Source of the DNA: Tetrastigma voinierianum
Lineage: Eukaryota; Streptophyta; Magnoliopsida; Vitales; Vitaceae
DNA: 64,000 bases
Assembly: GCA_016808115.1 (NCBI GenBank)
Contig: JAEQBH010000033.1
Span: 1 to 64,000 of the forward strand
Direction of reading: 5' to 3'
Part shown: positions 36,994-49,016 of the stretch, in pieces
Position numbering within the stretch: the first letter of the stretch is position 1
Layout of the letters: each line of letters starts with the position of its first letter
Made by a program: the position numbers and the translations under genes
Notes under the pieces: model-generated
Seen by the model: only the letters and a program-made list of their open reading frames with translations
Databases searched by the model: none
Told to the model about the DNA's origin: nothing

Positions 36994-38464
36994 TCGATAG
37001 GCCACGCGCGCGGTATAAATTAAATTACTTACAATGCAAGTGCACAGATCGTGATACAAGTAATAAAGTAGCGAAATAGTTATCGCTCCTACGATAATGA
37101 ACTATTATACCAATTCTAATTTAGTCTTTACTTATTCGGATGACTTAAAATTGTTTGTGATTTAATTAAACTAAAAGTAAAAAAATTTATAAAAAGAAAA
37201 TCTTGGGGTTTCGATTCACTTAGCTACATTCAAAGGATGTTTTCTACAAAATCATTTTAATGGTTTTCGTGAGCCTTTATCGATGACACGCATCTTAGGT
37301 AAATGTCGATCTCTCTCGAGCATCGACACCCTATCCCAAGAGCAGGTCATAATGCATCTCTACCTCAAACCCTAGAACTTTAGGATGCATTAGTGCCTAC
37401 CCTCAATGCCACGTACAAAATAACAATATCTCTACTCTATGATTGATTATACGAAATCTTATCATTAGAATCTTAGGGTTTTTATCATCCCCATCTTAAA
37501 AACTCCTAGCCTAAGCATGCTTATGTTGATAAAGTACAAGCATGGAATTAGAATGGAGATAAGATATCTAATAGTAGCAAAGAAACCGATTTAAATAATT
37601 AAAACTAAAATTAATCCATGGTCTGTAGCAAGGTTCCATCAAAACCTTAGACAACAATCTAAAACTTTCTAAAAGGAAAAGAAAGGAAAAACAAAGCAAA
37701 GGGAATAGAGAACTAAGGCAAAATGATGGCTGACGTCATCTCCTCGATCTCTCGCAGTAGCTTGCAAGTCGTCTTCAAACCCTAAGCTCTCCTCCCAAGA
37801 GCCCTAGGGTGTCTCCACGCCTATCTCTTTGTCTCTAGTCCATCTTATTCCGAATCTTGAAGCTCCTTTTATATCCTTCGTCACCTCTCCTCCAATTTGG
37901 CCCCAAAATGGGCAAAATTAGGGCTTCAGATCGCACCCACAACGGCGTAGGCTCGCTTAATCAAGGTGACTCGTAGTCGCTCTATAATGCCCTTTGGGTA
38001 TGCGCTACGTCAGCGCAGTGCTTGGCACAATTGCGTGGAGCCCGCAAGCTATAGCATGGGATTGGCGCCATTGCTTGGCCCATGTTGCTCATACACATCT
38101 TCAAGCCTCCAACTTTGCACAACAATATCTTTCTTGTTCGGACTCCGATTGACACGTTCTTGGACTCTATGAAAAGCTCTTTGAGTTTAGAATTTGATCA
38201 TATAAAGCTTGATACCATTTGAGCTCATCTTATATCCGAAAATGTCAAAATATAGTTGCTACTGCTGCATGTTGTAGCAGTGTTTGTTGATTTTCCACTT
38301 TTTCGTTTTGTCTTCGCTCCAAATTCGGCATTAAATTCCATCAAATGGATGAATCTAATCATAAATATAAACATTTAGAGCATTAGGGCGCTTATTTAAC
38401 ATAAAAACATTACTAAAAACTAAGTAAAACATGAGGCTACAATGAGTATTTTATATACTCATCA
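36994..38464 (-). mobile_element. LTR of the second Athila-related family, with 3' internal edge
   Basis: Outer end CGATAGGCC...CGGTATAAA and inner end TTATATACTCATCA parallel the LTR at 7355-8977. GTGCACAGATCGTGATAC recalls the GCAAGTGCA segment of Athila-like LTRs. One copy of the ~190-bp repeat lies at 38140-38290. To the right, 38465-38490 reads on the minus strand GGCATGTGGGGGTAGGATG, a good polypurine tract, so this is a 3' LTR whose element has lost nearly all its internal part. Confidence 0.65.
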
Positions 38465-38706
38465 CACATCCTACCCCCACATGCCTCCTACTCCTCTCCT
38501 AAAATACCCCTGCTTTTTCTCTCAAAAAACCCCAATGCATATTGGTTCCTCGCCTTCTTCCCCCAATTTTGTTACCATGAATTGGACATGTGTACGAAAA
38601 ATAAAGTAGTGAAGAGATAAGAGGATTTCCTCTTGGTGACAACATCGCTGTCATGTAAATGCCAGGCTAGAGCGACAAATGGGGTGTCCGATCGCTTTCT
38701 GATCTC
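38465..38706 (-). other. Short internal remnant or flank
   Basis: Begins with the polypurine tract of the adjoining LTR. The rest is not recognised. It ends at the left target duplication of the hAT element. Confidence 0.4.
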
Positions 38707-38714
38707 GTCAAATG
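38707..38714. repeat. hAT target duplication, left (GTCAAATG)
   Basis: Eight bases matching 42595-42602 (GCCAAATG) at seven of eight positions, the length expected for hAT insertions. Confidence 0.65.
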
Positions 38715-41700
38715 CAGCCCGTACCGGGGTCAGGCAGAGGGGCACTTGCCCAAGGCCCATATATGATACCAACATTATATAATTAATATTTAATTGGTAA
38801 AAAAATTTGTTTTTATTTCATTCCTTTCTTCTTCTCCAAGCATGAACTCCACGGCTCCACCTTCTTCTGTTCTTCAAGAATTTTCCTAATGCTCTGAGTC
38901 CTCGAGTCCTATCCGTCCCAAATTCCGCCTATCATAATTCGCAATTTTCTCTGTAGAGGTACGATTTTTTTCTTAATTATTTTCTCTTCCATTTTTGGGT
39001 TTTAAGGTTTTTTCCCGTTATTTTTGCTTCGATTTCGGGGTTTGTGTTGCTCGATTTTTAATTCAAATTTGGTTCGTTTTTCGTTACTGGTTTGTGGCTT
39101 TTTTTGGTTATCGGGTTTTTTGGTTTGTTTCAAGTATTTGGTTTTGGGGTTTTTTTTTTTCTATTTTTTTGTTCTTCCTAATGATTTTTTATTTTTTGTT
39201 CTTCAATTATTAATTTTATTTTTGTTCTTCCGTTAATTTTGGGTTTGTTCTCTCATGATATGAGGAACAAGTTCCTACTTCCTTACCGTAAAAGATAAAA
39301 AGCTGAAAATAATGAGTAAAATGTAATGAGGTGGAAGCATTTTTCTTTTTTTTGAACTTTTAATAAATGGATCACAGGAGGTGCTTTGTATTTTTATAAT
39401 CAGGTTGATTGTAGGGTTAATTGAAAAGGGGAGGTGCCCAAATCATTGGAACATTTTTTTTCGAAGTTAATCTATAGTGAAGGAATGTGGAAAGCATCAT
39501 TTAGTGGATTAATTAGATTTTGCGCTTTATGAATTGATAATGTCTCATTTTTTTGATTGGAATGATTTGTTTCATGTTTCAAACAAATTTTTTGAACAAA
39601 GTTAAACTAGGAAATGATGAATTGCAAGTTACATATATATGAAACACTAAGGCCCACACACACAAAGCTAATAGGTTGAGAGTTATTATTATTTTTGTGA
39701 TTTAGTATAGAAAGGATCATTTTAGTGTGATTGTTTATTGGAGAGGTTTTGATTTTCAGGTTGCATTTGGATTTCAAAACTTCGAATTCGTTTAAATACA
39801 AGCCACTTAGCCTGAGCATATTTCAATACTCTAGGTGCTATTGTTCTTTTTTACATTCTTAACTTTTTTATATGATTTTTCCTAAAAAACATTTATCCGG
39901 TAGTGAAAAAAGAAAAAAAAAGAAAACGAATAGAGGAGATAGTAGAATCACAAAAAGGAGCTATTGACAAATTTGTTCTTAAAAGAGTAGAAGAACCTTC
40001 TAAGAGATTGAGTGTAGACAATCTTGAACAATCTAATGTAGTAAATTTAATGATGAAAATCTATATCAATGAAGATTTTACTGAATCAATGATCATGATA
40101 ATGTGACAAATCATATCAATGAGGATAGTACTTATTTGAATGAACATGATAAAGTACCAAATGCATCCAATATTGAAGATGTAGGCATTGATGAACACTT
40201 AGTCCCTCCTTTGGATATTTATGATCCTAGAAATCGGGGACCCAACAATAAAAGAGAGGGATATTTTAGTTGAAAAAGGGCCTATAAGGGAATTGAATCT
40301 TGAGTTTCCTTTAGATAATAAATCTAGACATTTTTCATATGCTTATTATTCTAGAAAGATGAGTAATGGAGAGATTACCGATAGAAAATGGTTGGTTTAC
40401 TCTAAACATGTGGATAAATATACAAGCTTTTGTTGCAAAATTGTTCACAACTCAAAACAACAAAATATTTTTAGCAAATGATGGATTGAATTATTGGGAA
40501 GTATCTTAGTGAGAGACTCAAATAACATGAGAATAATATCGGGTACATGACTAATACAATACTTAGACGAACTAAGAGTAAGATTAAAACATACGAAACA
40601 ATTAGATAAAGATTTGCAACAAGGATTTTCAAAGTGAGAAAGAACGCTGGAGACAAGTTTGAATAAGAATAATTTCTGTTGTGAAAATGTCTCAAGCAAA
40701 AATAATTTAGCTTTTCGAGATCCAACGAAACTTTTATCGATAGTATCGGTAATTTCAAAGACTGAAATGATTACAAAATTTGATTTGATAATGCAAGATT
40801 ATGTTAGACGTATCCAAAATCAAGAAATTCATTACCATTATCTTGGTCATAAAATTCAAAATGAGTTAGTTTCTCTCTTTAGCCTATAGTTAGAACTTCT
40901 AAGTGATAGCATTTATCAAAGAAAGCAAAATATTTTACTATACTCTGACTCGCACTTCAGATGTGGTTTCATCAAGAACAAATTATGACTCTAATAGTAC
41001 GATGTGTAAATATGTCTAGTAACAAAATAAAAATAGAGGAGTACTTAGTTCTCAAGGTGGATGATACATCCGGATTAGGCTTTTAAATGAATTATTAAAT
41101 GCAAAGGTGTTCCTTGATCTCAATATCGATGATGAGGGGTCAAGTTACACAAATGGTTCTAATATGAAAGGAAAACACCATGGGTTCAAAAGAGAGTTGC
41201 TTTGAAATAAACTTTAGGGGCTTTATATATGCCATGTGCTTCATTGGTAGTCTTAATCTTACTCGTGATATGACACATTCGTGTTAAAGCTGCCATTTTT
41301 GAATCAGGTAAACTGATATATTCATTATTTGCAAATTCTACTAAAAGATGGAAGGTTTTACTTGATAATGTTCTGGACTTAACCGTGAAATCTTTGTATA
41401 ATACTCGATGGGAAAGTCGAATTAAAAGTGTTAAAGCTATTAGATTTCAAACACCTCAAATTAGATTAGCTTGTTGTACTTGTATAATCTGTGATGATGC
41501 CAAGTCAAAAGTAAAGCAGAAAGCTCGGGCTAGGTTCCCTTGAGAGTTTTGAGTTTTTACTTAGTATGGTTATTTGGTATGAAATTTTATTTCAAGGCCA
41601 ACATGGTGAGTAAAGAAGTTGCAATCTAAATCTAAGTGTGCATTGATACCACAACAAAGGAATTGGAAGGTGTAATTCTTTATTTTCTTCTTCGAAAAAT

Positions 41701-42594
41701 ATAGAAATGAAGGGTTTGAATCCAACACTACGAATATTGCTAAAAGTCTGCATTTGATATGAATATAGAAATAATACTTAACAAAACGTTGTATTTGTGT
41801 GAAAACAATTCGATAGAGAATAATCATGATGAAGAAATACAAATCCCCACGAGGAGTCCTTAGAGTCAATTATTTCTGGTTATTTGTGATATGACACCGT
41901 TTGAAAGATAGATTCGAAAGCAATTAAAGATAGATTTAAAATATTTTGATTCTTTTATTTGATTCAAAAAGTTGAAGTCGCAGTGATAATGAATAAAGAG
42001 AATCTGCACTCAAATTTAAGTACTTTTCTCATAATAAGGTTTGTGATGTCGACGCAAATGACCTTTTTTTTTAAATGAAAGCTGCCAGTAAACGACTTTG
42101 CAAATGTATTAATGTCACCACTTGAAATTCTCGGTTGGTCAAAAAGCCGCGATTGTTATCCAAATGTTTTACGTATTACCGAATCCTATTAACGATGTTT
42201 CTGGTGATCAGAAGATTCGCCTAAAGAAGCTAAAGTTAAATTATCGGAAAATCCTACTTGAGATCACAATATCACAAGAAAAAGATTGAATGACTTAGCA
42301 ATTTTATGTATTATGAAAATATGTTAAAATATTGATGTCGACACTATTATCAATGATTTGGCATTCAGAAAAACAGACGAAGACAATGTTTTTTATGAAC
42401 ATTTATATGCTTAATCTAAAATTAAATGTTTTTTTGCCTCGATTGTAAAAATATGTTATTTGTTAAGTCTAATAAAACTACCATTTACAAGCAATTTTTT
42501 TTTTATTATGTACACTTGAACTTTAATTATATATATTAGGGGCTCTTATTTTGTTACTTCGCCCCGGGCCTCGAAAATATCAGGACCAGCCCTG
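38715..42594 (+). mobile_element. hAT transposon (ZMYM1-like transposase type)
   Basis: A 3.9-kb element bounded by near-identical 8-bp duplications. Termini are CAGCCCGTACCGGGG at the left and, reading inward from the right on the minus strand, CAGGGCTGGTCCTGA. Subterminal segments GGGGCACTTGCCCAAGGCCC (left) and CGCCCCGGGCCTCG (right) are of the type seen at ends of this hAT group. It contains a heavily degraded transposase gene on the plus strand at 39903-42410 and was therefore immobile on its own. Confidence 0.75.
39903..42410 (+). pseudogene. hAT transposase, zinc finger MYM1-like, degraded
   Basis: Cut-and-paste transposase remnant. Segments in order: MKKEKKRKRIEEIVESQKGA; then GDPTIKERDILVEKGPIREL and SRHFSYAYYSRKMSNGEI with DRKWLVYSKHVDKYTSFCCK (TTF-type zinc finger, 40221-40445); NNLAFRDP (about 40700); KFDLIMQDYVRRIQNQEIHY and LGHKIQNELVSL (DUF4371-like, 40776-40885); a GSNMKGKHHGF segment (41155-41190); WKVLLDNV and TVKSLYNTRWESRI (41350-41415); and near the end LNDLAILCIMK with IDVDTIINDLAF (42285-42365), the hAT dimerisation end. 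Stops and frame changes occur throughout. Order and motifs match plant ZMYM1-like hAT proteins from memory. Confidence 0.85.
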
Positions 42595-42602
42595 GCCAAA
42601 TG
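42595..42602. repeat. hAT target duplication, right (GCCAAATG)
   Basis: See the left copy at 38707-38714. One mismatch. Confidence 0.65.
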
Positions 42603-43131
42603 ATCTCGTCATTTCTATTCTCATCAAACTTCGATCTTTTCCTGGATATCCTTCATATTTCATCAATGTTTTGCTCACCTACGTGATTGTTCTTTTCCCT
42701 TTTACCGACATCATTTTTGTTTTTTCCTTTGCCGAAAGATTGGCACTTCGAAGACCCGCTTCTGATTCTCAAAGGAACCTTCGCTTTTTGCTGCCAAGTG
42801 ATGGATGCATCGTTTCTTTATATTTGTGCAAACCTTTTTTTATGTTTGGAACTGTAGATAAAAAGAGCGCTAGTGAAATAAATTTATGTTCTTTTTACTA
42901 TATGTCATTTGAAAGGACTGACTTGGTTGATTTTTTGAAACAGATGAATTAGATTTTCATTTCCTAGGGCTATCAAAAGCTTATTTGAAATCACTTGCCG
43001 TTAAAGCGAAGAGTTGGTCGAAGTCGACTCACCAGTTATTGAAACTTTGAGATAAAACTAATATATTTTGTAGGTTGTTAATATACAACTATTTGGTCTC
43101 GATTTTGGTTTATGAATATGTTGTATCGAAC
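42603..43131. other. Flank of the hAT insertion
   Basis: A plus-strand frame continues from the hAT end to 42952 (LRRPASDSQRNLRFLLPSDG is its most protein-like part). I do not recognise it, and its start lies in the transposon terminus, so it is not called as a gene. Confidence 0.3.
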
Positions 43132-44570
43132 AACATAACTGAAATTAACTAACATTCATAATGTATTTCAATCTATATTAACTAACCTTCAACGAGTCCA
43201 CATGGAATGTTGGTAGGAGACATGATGTCAATTACTTACTCTATTAGAAAATTGGCCCCAACATAACATTTGGTATACTGGATGAGTACCATCGTTTTCG
43301 CAATTGATACTACCAAAACATATTGAGAGTACAACCATAACATACCGAGGGTACTATTCAATACTATCATAACAAACATATGCATAAAACCCATAGAAAA
43401 TGTACAATATGATTTTATTCTATTTCTAGGTTGTAATTGGTTAGGCAATTGATTAGAATCTGTGAGGTCGCTGGTTAGCATCCTTTGTTGCATTGGTACT
43501 ACTATAACAAATTGATACTACCATAATATATTGGGAGTACTACCATAACATACTATAGGTACTACCATAATATATCATAATAAAATTTTGAAAAAACCTC
43601 ATACAAATATGGACAATGAGTTGTTATTTCATATGCATGGTCGTAATGAATTAAGACAACGTAACTGAAATTAACAAACATTAATAATGTATTTCAATCT
43701 GTATTAACAAACTTTCAATGAGTCCACATGGAATGTCGCATGAGACATGATGTCAATTACTTCTTCTACTACAAAATTGGCCCCAAATGTTATGTACTCC
43801 CATAACATTTGGTATGCTGGACGAGTACCCTCATTTTCACAATTTATACTACCATAATATATTGGGAGTACTACCTGGTACTACCATAACAAACATTTGC
43901 ATAAAACCTATAGAAAATGTACAATAAGATTTTATTATATTTATAGGTTGTAATTGGTTAGGCAATTGATTAGAATACGTGATGGTCAGCTAGTAACTAG
44001 CATCCTTAGTTGCATCAAATTACTATAACCAATCAGATACGACTATAATATACTCGGGGTACTACCATAACATACTATATGTACTACCATAATATACCAT
44101 AATAAAATTTTGAAAAAATCCTATACAAATTTGAACAATGAGTTGGCTATCTCATATGTGGCTATCGTAATGAGTTAGACAATTGGTTAGAATCCGTGAG
44201 GCCACTGGTTAGTATCCTTTATTGCATTGGTACTATCATAATTATTAACTAATAATGAGTGACTATTGAAAGAAATGATTCTATTATGTGGGAATCTAGG
44301 ATATAACTTCACTATATGATATGATATGATGGAATCCCCTTGCAAGATGGGGTAGAAGGAGTTGTAATATTCGGCTTGATATATGAAAGTTGAAACTACA
44401 GGATATAGAAGAATACACCAATCTAAAGATCCATAGATTAATTGTAGATTTAAAAGATTGGGGGTACTACCATAACAAATTAGGGGTACTTCACGATACT
44501 ACCATAATACCTCATACAAATATAGACAGTGGCTTGGTTGTTATTCCATGTGCATGGTTGTATTGAGTGA
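43132..44570. repeat. Tandem duplication of ~530 bp with short internal repeats
   Basis: Two diverged copies run 43132-43665 and 43655-44235, each from AACTGAAATTAAC through GAGTCCACATGGAATGT, ATGATGTCAATTACTT and a cluster of GGTACTACCATAACATA-type units, to ACAATGAGTTG. A third partial copy is at 44455-44570, separated by about 210 bp of unrelated sequence. Confidence 0.75.
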
Positions 44571-44817
44571 GGGTATTATACAAACAAACTGAAAAGAACA
44601 TTCTAAAAAATATTTAATAAATTTAAAACATATTTCTAATTTTTCTTCACTTTTCTTTTCATCATTTTTCAATTTTTTTAAATCAATATAATTTGTATTA
44701 AAAAAGTTTGAAATAAGTAATAAATTTTGATAATTTTCCAGCTTAGAGTTATAATAAAATACAATTAAAAAATATTTTATGTTGTAAAATTTTGTATTTT
44801 TAAATTAAAAAAAGAAG
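44571..44817. other. AT-rich spacer
   Basis: No gene or clear repeat recognised. Confidence 0.3.
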
Positions 44818-45173
44818 GGTAAATGATTTAACTTATTTCATTGTAAAAATAAAATATATTGTTTCCTATATTATGTAAGATAATTAAAAATTTAAGTATC
44901 AAGTCAATTACGAATTTGGTATAATATAAATATTGTTTCCAAAAAATACGAGGGTATGTACATAGCAAAGGAGAAAGGAGATGATTAAAATGCAAAAAAA
45001 AGTACAAAAAGTGCCCTTGAGGGGTGTTTTGAGGTTTTTTTTTGTCATCATTACTTTTTTACAAAATTCACAATTATTTCTTTTACATCAGCCTGAAACA
45101 TGTAAAAGTCATTATTGTTTTCAATTTTGCTAATATTTTGAAATTGTTGTAGATAAATGCAAGATTCCCTTAT
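44818..45173 (-). repeat. Long inverted repeat, right arm
   Basis: Inverted partner of 36391-36830. See that entry for the shared landmarks. Confidence 0.65.
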
Positions 45174-45547
45174 TTTTACTTATTAAAGTACGTACGATAA
45201 TGTTTAAAATATATATTGAAATTTTTGTCGAAATTCTAATTAAGAATCGAGTATAAAATGAATTAATTCAATTCAATTTGTTATCATTAACTTTTTTCTT
45301 TCTTTTTTTTGAAAAAGAGGATTTTTTTTTAAAGAGAAAAAGAGAAATTATGTATTAAGAAAATTAAAATTTTATATTGAACTTCAATATTAAAAAAGAC
45401 TTGTTTATAATTAGTAATCACTATCAGGCTCTCTCTTTGTATAAATTGATGGGAGAAAATATAGCAAATATTTTAATGCTTCTTTATTTGTCTTATGTCT
45501 TAGTGTTAATGGATCATGGAATATTTGTTATTTTTGTTCTAGAAGCA
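45174..45547. other. AT-rich spacer
   Basis: No gene recognised. The last part resembles the sequence just left of the other copy of the adjacent dispersed repeat. Confidence 0.3.
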
Positions 45548-46050
45548 TGTTCTAACCGATTTGGATGATGAATGATTGATATTTCAGGCGAATCATCCAT
45601 ATGTCAAACACTGTTTGGTGGCATGTGATTCCATTTAGCTTATGTTTAAGGTTTAAGGATGTCCATTTCAAGAAGGACGTGATGAGCACCAGGAAACAGC
45701 TAGGCCCGATATGAACATAGGTATAACAAACTTCATTTTAACCGAATCAGGCATTATACGCTTGATTGCTATATATTGAACTCGAGTGGAGTTTGTTAGT
45801 TCATTCCAGGTGTGTCTTGTGATATGAAGGCTGGTCGTTTCGATCTTAGACAAGACGAACCTTTATGCAATATGGCTCACTATACAAGTTGATTTTATTA
45901 GTGTTTGACTTCCCTTATGGGATCATCATATGCCCGAATCCAACCCATAAGTAACAGGCGCTATCATCGCCCTTATCGGTTCCGAATATGTGCTAAACTT
46001 CATTTTATCTGTTACGAGTCTAGCTATCTTTTGTTCACTTCACCTACCAT
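45548..46050 (+). repeat. Dispersed ~490-bp repeat, copy 2
   Basis: Direct repeat of 31845-32335, same orientation, 13.7 kb apart. The minus-strand frame RIMPDSVKMKFVIP with GLAVSWCSSRPS corresponds to CIMPDSIKMKFAIP and RLAVSWCPLRPT in copy 1, mostly conservative changes. Confidence 0.75.
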
Positions 46051-46266
46051 GACCATTCCATTCCATGCATGGGTAAGAGGGATCCAGACCTCCACCTGCC
46101 CATTACTCTATACACATGGGCAAAAGCCCATATCCCACATAAATAAAAATAGACCAAGCAAGTGAAGTGACTAGTGAGAGAGGCCATCTTATTTGAACTC
46201 TAGTATTTCGATTGAAGAAGGCCCCTGATTGATTGAGTTACCCCTCCTTTTAGGCAACCACCATAT

Positions 46267-46760
46267 CACTACTAAAAATCACCGAATTACCGACCAATTT
46301 TTTGGTCGGTAAACAGTATTTTTTGGTCGGTAAACCCATTACCGACCATTTACCGACCAAATTATTTAAATGCACTCTTCCTTGGCCGGTAATTATTTCA
46401 CCGACAGTAATCAATTGGCCTGGGTAAATTCACGACCATTTACCAACAAACCATTTCCGACTATTTTTCTCCGACTATTTACCAGTTCGAAAGAATTTTG
46501 GCCTGCAAATGGTCTCCACGGCAGATTATCGATCAATGCAAGGTCAAATTGACCAAAATTTTTATCATCATTGGTTTGGTAATGGTTCCCAAATGGTCGG
46601 TAATTACCGAATCAAATTACACAAAAAACCACCAAATTTTATCATCATCGTCGGTAAATGGTCTCAAAATGGTTGGTAATTACCGACCATTTGGAGACCA
46701 TTTACCGACCAATGATATTAAAAATTTTGGTCGGTTTTTGGTCGCAATTTGGTCGGTAAA
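46267..46760. mobile_element. CACTA transposon left terminus and subterminal repeats
   Basis: Starts CACTACTAAAAATCACCG, the CACTA terminal inverted repeat signature. The following 490 bp hold a dozen or so copies of ACCGACCA or its complement TGGTCGGT in both orientations. One pair forms a perfect hairpin, TTACCGACCAA (46287-46297) and TTGGTCGGTAA (46302-46312). In En/Spm elements such subterminal motifs bind the TNPA protein. The genes of this element read from the right toward this end. Confidence 0.85.
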
Positions 46761-46804
46761 TTAATTTTTAAATATTTTTTTTGCCATTTTGAGTTTGATA
46801 TCTG

Positions 46805-46807
<3 letters not shown>

Positions 46808-46847
<40 letters not shown>
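46808..46847. repeat. (TA)n microsatellite
   Basis: About 40 bp of TA dinucleotides just inside the CACTA subterminal region. Confidence 0.95.
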
Positions 46848-46850
<3 letters not shown>

Positions 46851-47607
46851 GATTACGAAACAAAAGAAGTACAATAGTGCATGCATATTATATAAAGAGA
46901 GTAAAAATATTTTAAACAAGCAAATTCAATATATATACCGTATATATAGTAAATAAGTCAAGAGAAAATAAAAAACATGAATTCCCAAATCCAAGTATAA
47001 GACAAAAAAGTGTGTAATACATCATCATCCAACCCAGTTGTCACTAATCGTGATGCCGAGATGTCCGGTCCGTATCGGTGAGATGTCGTAATCGGGCAGA
47101 GCCGTCACCGCTAATCCCCGATGCGCTGCCGGCAGTGTCGCCAGAGGTGTGCTGGAGTAGATGCTGTAGCTGGAGCATTACGCCGAACAATCCGAGGTAG
47201 ATCATCAGGGTTGAACTGCAGTCCACCTTCCTGACACTTCTTTGTAAGCCAGTCAAAACGCAGACGCAACTCATCCCTATCATCCTCATACACCGCGCGC
47301 CGTCAGACGGCCAACCGATAACAGACATTTCGCATCGCGCCTCGAAAAGTCCCCATCGAACAAATTCAAAATGGTCCGGCGATGGAGCTTCATAATCCGT
47401 CGTTTGCGCGGTAGAATGATGATGTCGACGAATCGACGCCATGGGGACGGCATCTTCTCCTTGCCATCACCAAATTTCATACCAAACTGACCAGATCAAC
47501 CGGCAAGTGGAGTTGATGAATGAGAACCACCCGGCTGCGACCATCACATGAACCCTCGGGCGGATCGAATACGCTGAGTCGCAAAGAAATGGGTCATTTC
47601 ATATCTC

Positions 47608-49016
47608 GCCTAATAAACATGTAAAATAAGTATTTTAATTTATCTTCAAAAAAAATAAAGAGAGAAGTATAAACCAAATCTTTGGATTATATTTTTTTAC
47701 ATGTTTCCCGTGGGTCCGTTGACAACCCGTCAACTCCCGAATATTCACATGCCCAGTAACCCGACACCACTACCCGAGTCCCTTTCTCCAAGACTCCGAG
47801 ATTTAACTGTAAAACTGGGCAGAGGTCTCCCTTTGTACCTGTGGAGTCACCAAAATACAACACATGTCTCAATAACATGGCAACCCTGTCCCAACATTTT
47901 ACACCAACCACACCGGTCCAGATACTTGATAAAAATGAGTAAAAATGGCCACTGGGCCCATACATCACTACTCACAAAAATATATCCTTAAATCAACTAT
48001 ATATATTACATGTCTGCTGTTACTAAATTCCGTGTAATAATTCAAACATATACAAACTGATGCAGAAACAAACTGGGAATATTTTTGAGTCTGTGCCAGC
48101 CTAACATTTCCTCATATCTTGTCTAATAAACATGTAAATAAGTATTTTAATCGATCTTCAAAAAATAAAGAGAGAAGTATAAACTAAATCTTTGATTATA
48201 TTTTTTTTACATGTCCGTCGGGATCTAAATAAGGTTTTCTTTCTAGTAGATCTTAAGAAATATCTTATTATATTTCTTATATGGTTTATATTTCTTTTTT
48301 GTTTTCCCTTCAATTCCATATGTTTCGTGGTGTAAATATATTTTTACAAAATCCGTATCGACTCTTCTTAATGTGGCTTTGTCTTGTACGATTCCCATAA
48401 TGCCCTCAGATTTCTCCCAAAAAGGTTTCAAATATTCAGACATATCAAAAAGAACTGCTTGTGGGGTATTTTTCTTGTATTTATACCATTATTGATATTT
48501 CTACATCTTATTACACTATTCCATAATTGTGGGTCAGAGATGTTATATTTAGTATTTGCCTCAAGGCCCACCTTGGAACTTATGTGGTTTTTCTATCAAG
48601 GTATCTCCTCAGTTTGTAATCTATAGATTCGTCATATGATTGGTTTGGTTTCGGGTCTATTTTCATAACGTGCTTGTGGTCTAGGTAATTTTCCTCTCTA
48701 TTGCGCCTTACTCCATAGGTCACTTCAGCAAAATGGCAGAGAGTTGGGTCGTGACACTCGTTTCTTAGGTCCGTTGACAACCCATTAACTCGTTAGAATA
48801 TTGCGGATGCCTGCAACCCGACACCACTTCATTGATTCCTTTCTCCGCGACTAGGGATTTAACGAAAATCGCAGAGTCTCCTTTGTACTGGAGCTCTACT
48901 AAAATACAACATGTCCCAATAACATGGCAACCTCATTCAAACATTTCCACACCGACCACACCGGTCCACATAATGCGATAAAAATGAGTAAAATAAGTAT
49001 TTTAATTTATCTTCAA
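47608..49016. repeat. Tandem duplication inside the CACTA element
   Basis: The unit TAATAAACATGTAAAATAAG...CTTCAAA...TTTTTTTACATG...GGTCCGTTGACAACCC...AACATGGCAACC...CACACCGGTCCA (47608-47943) recurs from 48123, but there it is split: after 48231 about 535 bp of other sequence intervenes, and the second half resumes at 48764-48985. The first 40 bases occur a third time at 48978-49016. Confidence 0.75.
48232..48763 (-). other. ~535-bp insertion in the second tandem unit
   Basis: Absent from the first tandem unit. On the minus strand it holds two frames, one with NREENYLDHKHVMKIDPKP and one with MSEYLKPFWEKSEGIMGIVQ, neither of which I recognise. No target duplication or terminal repeat was seen. 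Confidence 0.45.

Noticed and set aside
42551..42952. 133-codon plus-strand frame as a host gene
   Set aside because: It starts inside the hAT terminal sequence and crosses the target duplication. No family resemblance was recognised, although the C-terminal part is not obviously random.
47044..47442. 132-codon minus-strand frame as an independent gene
   Set aside because: Lies in the second gene of the CACTA element, and part of it is better read in another frame (YEDDRDELRLRFDWL). Kept only as part of that gene.
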